Shown here: positions 61,501 to 64,000 of the stretch, piece by piece
How the letters are laid out: the number at the start of each line of letters is the position of its first letter
How positions within the stretch are numbered: the stretch's first letter is position 1
Source of the DNA: Phoronis australis
Taxonomy: Eukaryota; Phoronida; Phoronidae
Reading direction: 5' to 3'
DNA: 64,000 nucleotides
Assembly: GCA_002633005.1 (NCBI GenBank)
Contig: NMRA01000050.1
Span: 581,983-645,982, forward strand
Notes under the pieces: generated by a model
Database searches by the model: none
Seen by the model: only the letters and a program-made list of their open reading frames with translations
Told to the model about the DNA's origin: nothing
Translations under genes and position numbers: made by a program

Positions 61501-62235
61501 TCGCCTAGACTACATTGCCCCCTATTGGCTCTACTAACAACTTCAAACTGCCATGGGGAAATGAGTTGCACCATAGCCCGCTGCCTCTTAATCTATTCAG
61601 AATTCCATTAAACATGAATACCTATATGGCAAGTGGTGGCAGAGTACACTGAAGTATGTCTGGCTTCTGTTTGCTGAGTGTGTTCAGCCGTGTGCCCTGT
61701 CGTCGTGGCAACATTTTTTTCAGAGGGTTTTTACTGCTGGCATTTTTATCGAACTACATCAAACAAATAACTTGTCACTTGACGGTATTAAAAATCAACA
61801 ACTGTGGTGATATGGTCTCGGCTATTATCAGCCAAGAGACGAACAGACTACACATGTACCAGACGTTATGTTCCCCTGTACCCAATATTTACAGGTGTGA
61901 TAATGTCTGTTATTATGTTTATTTGTTGTCATCTTAACTGTGATTAAAGTGATGCTGTGTGCACTTTTTAGGCTCAATAGTCTGCAAAATTGATTTAAAT
62001 CTTCCATCAAATTCAAAATAAAACAAGACTCGCCATTGGAGTAAATACGTGTCCCAAGGTGATAGCTGTACTAGTTGTGAGCCTGGTTTGTCATGTGGAC
62101 CATTCTCTTATCATATGCAGGTTGTCACTACCAAGGGTTCATCGCCACGGTACAGGTGCTATGTCGTCCAGTCCACGAAAGAGAAAGAAGAAATCTAAAA
62201 AGACATTTGGTGCCAGAATCTACCAACCCGAGTGA
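42135..62235 (+). CDS. TTLL4: Tubulin polyglutamylase TTLL4 (16 exons, 5' end incomplete)
   Basis: TTLL4 is an ATP-dependent ligase that adds glutamates to side chains on tubulin (beta-tubulin preference in vertebrates) and on nucleosome-assembly proteins. I placed 16 exons; all GT..AG junctions keep one frame. The order is a long Ser/Pro-rich N-terminus, an acidic stretch, the NVPP segment, then the full TTL ligase core. The core shows the nucleotide-binding region around SARGIGI, KFDMRIYVYV, HLTNYSINKKN and the catalytic LEVNISPSL, followed by the TTLL4-type tail (TPDDLRVL, RRGGFQRVFP). From ATG 42216 (purine at -3, G at +4) to TGA 60743-60745, with the assembly duplication removed, the protein is about 1185 residues, close to the roughly 1200 known for vertebrate TTLL4. 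An in-frame ATG also exists at 42093, and earlier exons may exist. The family assignment is near certain; the exact N- and C-termini are not. Confidence 0.95.
43458..43458. other. Single-n assembly join inside the TTLL4 exon
   Basis: One n separates two near-identical 534-bp copies of the same coding segment. It is best read as a contig join that kept two overlapping (probably allelic) copies, not as biology. Confidence 0.85.
44271..46012 (+). other. TTLL4 intron 1 (of those found)
   Basis: Canonical GTAAGC..GCAG intron of 1.7 kb with no recognisable inserted element. Confidence 0.6.
46013..46128 (+). CDS. TTLL4: TTLL4 exon 2: acidic segment
   Basis: The acceptor is TTGCAG and the donor GATG|GTGAGA. 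It enters in phase 2 and leaves in phase 1. It encodes a run rich in Asp/Glu (MEDDDMEDDDEAIDNLDDD), matching the acidic stretch that precedes the ligase core in vertebrate TTLL4. Confidence 0.88.
47191..47436 (+). CDS. TTLL4: TTLL4 exon 3: pre-core region with NVPP motif
   Basis: The acceptor is ATTTCAG and the donor ACAG|GTGTGT; phases 1 to 1. It is Ser/Thr/Pro/Lys-rich and ends in LFSNVPPVITFVAEGE, which corresponds to the conserved TTLL4 segment just before the catalytic core. Confidence 0.92.
47909..48019 (+). CDS. TTLL4: TTLL4 exon 4: start of TTL core
   Basis: The acceptor is GTTTCAG and the donor AAGA|GTGAGT; phases 1 to 1. It encodes VEQLPWDIRKFLKWRM and SITPNVVKNCIARSGF, the TTLL4 entry into the ligase domain. 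A 42-bp tandem repeat begins 57 bp downstream in the intron. Confidence 0.95.
48076..48241 (+). repeat. 42-bp tandem repeat, about 4 copies, in TTLL4 intron
   Basis: The unit starts AGTGAATTCACAAAAGGGTA and recurs at 48076, 48118, 48160 and 48202, nearly identical. Because 42 is a multiple of 3 it is open in several frames on both strands, which gives spurious repetitive ORFs. It begins 57 bp after the exon 4 donor. Confidence 0.92.
48736..49007 (+). CDS. TTLL4: TTLL4 exon 5: TTL core (DWLGCWG...IIKP)
   Basis: The acceptor is CTTGCAG and the donor CCG|GTGAGC; phase 1 to 0. It contains HDWLGCWGKHMK, KLNHFPGSFQIGRKDRLWRN and FGKKEFSFFPQTFVLP, diagnostic of TTLL4 and its close relatives, and ends at KWIIKP, the first part of the ATP-binding site. 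Confidence 0.97.
49338..49420 (+). CDS. TTLL4: TTLL4 exon 6: nucleotide-binding loop
   Basis: The acceptor is TTTTAG and the donor CAGAA|GTGAGT; phase 0 to 2. It encodes PASARGIGIKVIHKWNQIP and KKRPVIVQ, the glycine-containing ATP-grasp loop of TTL ligases. Confidence 0.96.
49843..50230 (+). repeat. ATT-tailed dispersed repeat, copy 1
   Basis: A leader GGTTATCTCAAACCTTATTT, then CAACTAGTAAAAG, then GATTATAAAAATATGTT, leads into an ATT/ACT trinucleotide run (49990-50175). The same series recurs at 58366-58600, so it is an interspersed repeat with a microsatellite core, here expanded to about 190 bp. Confidence 0.75.
50766..50894 (+). CDS. TTLL4: TTLL4 exon 7: KYLGKPYLI...MRIYVYV core
   Basis: The acceptor is GTTTCAG and the donor ATGAA|GTAAGT; phase 2 to 2. 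It encodes KYLGKPYLINESKFDMRIYV and then YDPLRIYVFEDGLTRFAS, the central ATP-grasp strands and the K-x-D-x-R motif used in the active site. Confidence 0.97.
51362..51421 (+). repeat. tRNA-like SINE fragment
   Basis: TAGTTCGGTAGAAGAGC (A-box-like) and, about 30 bases later, TTTTCAATTCC (B-box-like) are present, immediately upstream of the foldback element. Diverged; not a functional tRNA. Confidence 0.45.
51497..52403. mobile_element. Foldback / long-TIR element flanked by TTAA
   Basis: Arms 51497-51836 and 52060-52403 are inverted copies (about 90% identical by eye) around a loop of about 220 bp. Both outer ends read TTAA then GAGTGAAGT, as expected for a TTAA-targeting superfamily (piggyBac- or Kolobok-like). 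There is no transposase. The inner edge of the right arm coincides with the single n at 52059, so the loop may be misassembled. Confidence 0.8.
52872..52994 (+). CDS. TTLL4: TTLL4 exon 8: HLTNYSINKKN core
   Basis: The acceptor is ATTACAG and the donor AAATG|GTATGT; phase 2 to 2. It encodes YSSSMKSLNNKYMHLTNYSI, then NKKNADYQ and CQGHKW, the hallmark TTLL substrate and nucleotide-contact segment. A foldback repeat lies in the intron just before it. Confidence 0.97.
53370..53468 (+). CDS. TTLL4: TTLL4 exon 9
   Basis: The acceptor is TTGACAG and the donor ATCTC|GTAAGT; phase 2 to 2. It encodes SLKALWGYLKKKGVDTKQIW and ENIKDLIVKTIIS, the helical segment between the nucleotide-binding strands and the catalytic LEVN motif. 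Confidence 0.96.
53873..54007 (+). CDS. TTLL4: TTLL4 exon 10: ELFGFDVMLD...LEVN catalytic segment
   Basis: The acceptor is TTGCCAG and the donor CCTTC|GTAAGT; phase 2 to 2. It holds SVHELFGFDVMLDDALKPWV and LEVNISPS. The Glu and Asn of EVN coordinate Mg-ATP in TTL ligases and are both present, so the enzyme looks catalytically intact. Confidence 0.97.
54513..54623 (+). CDS. TTLL4: TTLL4 exon 11
   Basis: The acceptor is TTATAG and the donor ACTCC|GTAAGA; phase 2 to 2. It encodes LHSNSQLDINVKGQMIKDLH and NLAGFRIPEKSD, the end of the ligase core. Confidence 0.95.
55447..55687 (+). repeat. 18-bp minisatellite in TTLL4 intron
   Basis: About 13 copies of CAGTGCTGCAGTACTGTG, with two short variants. 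Each unit contains the palindromes CTGCAG and AGTACT. It is open in all frames on both strands and so generates artefactual ORFs. Confidence 0.95.
55862..55976 (+). CDS. TTLL4: TTLL4 exon 12
   Basis: The acceptor is TTTGCAG and the exon ends GATGAG|GTTGGT, a weak donor chosen because it gives phase 0 and so fits exon 13. It encodes LAPDERAKHAYYCQKWQDE, part of the tubulin-binding helical region. About 70 bp spanning its 3' end and donor is repeated immediately downstream (56033-56103). Confidence 0.88.
56033..56103 (+). repeat. Partial duplication of TTLL4 exon 12 end and donor
   Basis: TGTCAGAAATGGCAGGATGA then GGTTGGTAA repeats 55942-56014 with a few changes and one inserted base. It includes a second copy of the weak donor. 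Confidence 0.85.
56183..57720 (+). repeat. Tandem repeat (about 410-440 bp unit) with CTCF-like motifs
   Basis: Three to four diverged units share blocks such as GGCTGTATCTCCTAA, CAGGATCTTTACT, AAGTGGACAGCTGACGAT and TACGTTTACCTCTGTAT. Within them a CTCF-like core (GTGCCCCCTAGTGGCA, GCGCCACCTAGTGGCCA and variants) recurs about ten times, at about 56331, 56474, 56626, 56889, 57039, 57181, 57327, 57471, 57567 and 57681. A related fragment is at 59145-59300. Confidence 0.85.
58084..58294 (+). CDS. TTLL4: TTLL4 exon 13: TPDDLRVL tail
   Basis: The acceptor is TTTGTAG and the donor TAGAG|GTAACA; phase 0 to 1. It encodes TVIPTILDIYTPDDLRVLIE, SRRGGFQRVFPKYNTHKYLK and FEAPRYHNLLLDQF, matching the TTLL4 segment that follows the catalytic core. 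Confidence 0.95.
58366..58660 (+). repeat. ATT-tailed dispersed repeat, copy 2
   Basis: Same leader as 49843-50230 (AAGTTATCTCAAACTTTATT, CAACTAGTAAAAG, GATTATAAAAATATG), followed by a pure ATT run at 58510-58546. Confidence 0.75.
59593..59755 (+). CDS. TTLL4: TTLL4 exon 14
   Basis: The acceptor is ACTGCAG and the donor CTAAG|GTTTGT; phase 1 to 2. It encodes a less conserved C-terminal stretch (GVAMLDSYCQKN, DPYHQWCPPSARGD). It is placed here by phase and open frame, since no strong motif is present. Confidence 0.75.
60622..60789 (+). CDS. TTLL4: TTLL4 exon 15: C-terminal exon with in-frame TGA
   Basis: The acceptor is CCTCAG after a C/T-rich tract. The frame encodes SLNSAQQLPKIKKKSKVPKG and SLVSSRSCRQIQVPS, then TGA at 60743-60745. 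The exon can continue to a CAG|GTATGT donor at 60789/60790 in phase 2, which is exactly the phase that joins exon 16 in an open frame. The TGA is therefore either the true stop, with exon 16 as 3' UTR, or an interruption of a longer C-terminus. Confidence 0.7.
60790..62120 (+). other. TTLL4 last intron
   Basis: GTATGT..ATGCAG intron if exon 16 is used; no inserted element recognised. Confidence 0.4.
62121..62235 (+). CDS. TTLL4: Possible TTLL4 last exon / 3' UTR exon with basic tail
   Basis: The acceptor is ATATGCAG. If joined to exon 15 in phase 2 the frame reads LSLPRVHRHGTGAMSSSPRK, RKKKSKKTFGARIYQPE and stops at TGA 62233-62235. The Lys/Arg-rich cluster resembles a nuclear or tubulin-binding basic tail. 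Whether it is translated depends on the upstream TGA. Confidence 0.45.
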
Positions 62236-64000
62236 ATTACACCCAATTGTTGTCTTACATTCCCAGGAAAGTTATATCCAACTCAGAAGAACGTGTCGTG
62301 CATCATGTTTGAGTTGCCGACTCCACCACTCTTTGTAATGTTTGTTATTGAAGAGGTACACCAACTGTACCTACGCTCATGTTTACTGTGTTTGCAATAC
62401 TTCTATTTGAATGCATTCTTGGTAACACATTGAGCATGTGTGTGTCAGTTAACGGGAACCTTTATTATGTCTGTCTGTCTGTCTGTTTGTCTGTATGGTT
62501 ATGACGAATTCGTATTAATCTCGGGTCATGTTTTTATCAATTTCTTCTTAAATTCTATTTTTTGATTCAGATATCACAAGTTGTTTTCTCTATTTTTGCA
62601 TATGATTACTGCTGATTTCCTATGATATAGTTACTTTGTCAAATTATAAAACAAATATTAATGAGTGTTGTTATCAATATCATATTATGTAATGTCATAT
62701 TGCTGTGTTTGAACCGGTTTAGATATACACGTAATTTATTCACGGTGCTGAATCCTTATCGTGCCTGCTATACCAGTGGTTGTGGTACATTGGACTGTGC
62801 GGCCCTGTTCATATTTTCTTTTCTCAGTTCTACAAAGTTTACCAAAGATTGAGGTGCATGTCAATGAGTTGTCTGTTGATGCTAAACATGTCATGTTATG
62901 TTAATGAGGTGGATATTCGAAACCCTAACTTGCTGTTGGCAATTGTGTTGTATGCAGATATGTGACACTTCTCATTATTGGTTAGTGTCTATGCAAATAT
63001 GTGACACTTATCATTATTGGTTAGTGTCTATGCAAATATGTGACACTTATCATTATTGGTTAGTGTCTATGCAAATATGTGACACTCCTGCTGTGCTATT
63101 GTATTGTTAGCATTCGGCCATATTGTCATTGGTGGAAATTCTTAGTGAACTGGTTTATTTGAATATCCATCAAATTACTTTATCCAGCAGTTTCTATGTG
63201 ATCTGGTTGACACGACATTTCTGTGAAAGTTGAGATTTCTGTGTTTGTTGATTTTTGTTTGTCCGTCATGTTGGTGGAAGGAGATAGCTCTCTCTGTACT
63301 GAGACATTGTCAGGATGGAAACTGAATACTCAGTGTCATGGATGTCAGTTTAGTTCGTATTTACAGGTACAAGTTGTTGAGATGGTGTTGGACTGTGCCA
63401 GGTATATAGTTACTGCGTAACCATGTTGTGCTAACAGGTTATCTCGCTAGCTGTTGGGGGTGAGCGGGGACAGGCCTGAGGGTCAAGTTGAAATGTTGTT
63501 TGTTATAATCATTACCATCATTGTAATTATACCATTTAGTGCTGACAGGTTTTGTTGCAAGATTGTACGTCTAGTTTTGTTAATATTAGAAGCCATGTTT
63601 AATCAATTGTAAATATGGTATACGGAAAGTTAAGTCGCTGACATTTTTAATTTAGTTGGTTGGAGCTTTGTTTAGGCTGTGATTGGTTAATTAATTAATT
63701 TTGCGTTTATCTGTGGTAATTGTGCTCTTAAGATTTGCTTAGAAGTTGTCGTGGTAAAGCACTTGCTAGGACTTTGTTTCTTTAACAGCTGTGGTTGAAA
63801 TGTTGCACAAATGCAAGTTAGGTTTTGAAGATGTGGAAGGCATTACAGTGTTGTTAGCTTGTTCATCGTTTGCTTCATAAATCCTTGCCACTCTCATTTC
63901 ACAGACACAAACTCTGTTTCATGATTTTTAAATTATTTAGCGTGTCCAGAGTGAACTAGAAATTCAAGATAGTATGGAAAGAGTCTCCAATTTTGGAGTC
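62236..64000 (+). other. TTLL4 3' UTR / downstream flank
   Basis: There is no recognisable gene. I see no AATAAA or ATTAAA polyadenylation signal, so the transcript end cannot be placed. The stretch includes a short TCTG microsatellite near 62467-62495 and a 39-bp tandem repeat at 62952-63086. Confidence 0.4.
62952..63086 (+). repeat. 39-bp tandem repeat, about 3.5 copies
   Basis: The unit begins ATGCAAATATGTGACACTTA and recurs at 62952, 62991, 63030 and 63069. Each unit carries ATGCAAAT, an octamer (POU-type) match. Confidence 0.9.

Overview
This is a window of animal (metazoan) nuclear DNA. It is AT-rich, has spliced genes with GT..AG introns, and is dense in decayed DNA transposons, tRNA-derived SINEs and microsatellites. 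The main gene matches vertebrate TTLL4 exon by exon in order, yet the surroundings are not vertebrate-like. An invertebrate deuterostome (hemichordate, echinoderm or cephalochordate) is my best guess, but the sequence does not settle it. One 604-base N gap (337-940) and three single-n joins (25620, 43458, 52059) show a draft assembly; at least one join has duplicated sequence.

Region 1 (1-11.1 kb) is mostly nested TIR transposons. They include a CGAGT-rich element (about 56-1145) and two 1.64-kb copies of a THAP-bearing element in opposite orientation (3426-5067 and 9450-11093). These two enclose a further element whose two ends lie near 5144 and 9095. A coding-like open frame of unknown identity lies at 2370-2642 on the minus strand.

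Region 2 (11.9-17.6 kb) holds part of a BTB-BACK-Kelch (KLHL-type) gene on the minus strand. Three phase-compatible exons are visible: BTB plus most of BACK, the end of BACK, and the first Kelch blade. The remaining Kelch exons are not recognisable here. A decayed THAP transposon and a GGCGGAT-ended TIR element sit in its introns.

Region 3 (17.6-32.7 kb) has no intact gene that I recognise. It holds four more THAP remnants, two SINE copies, a 1.7-kb THAP element whose short derivative lies at 12449-12597, a decayed coding stretch resembling the start of a Dbl-homology (SOS-like) domain, and diverged duplications.

Region 4 (32.7-42.1 kb) is upstream flank or 5' introns of TTLL4. It has a 1126-bp TIR element with a clean 6-bp target-site duplication and a few weak candidate exons.

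Region 5 (42.1-62.2 kb) is TTLL4 on the plus strand, a tubulin polyglutamylase. Sixteen exons can be placed with consistent splice phases, giving about 1185 residues from the ATG at 42216 once an assembly duplication is removed. Its introns hold an ATT-tailed repeat pair, a 42-bp tandem repeat, a long foldback element flanked by TTAA, an 18-bp minisatellite, and a tandem repeat carrying about ten CTCF-like motifs. The rest (62.2-64 kb) is 3' UTR or flank with one 39-bp tandem repeat.
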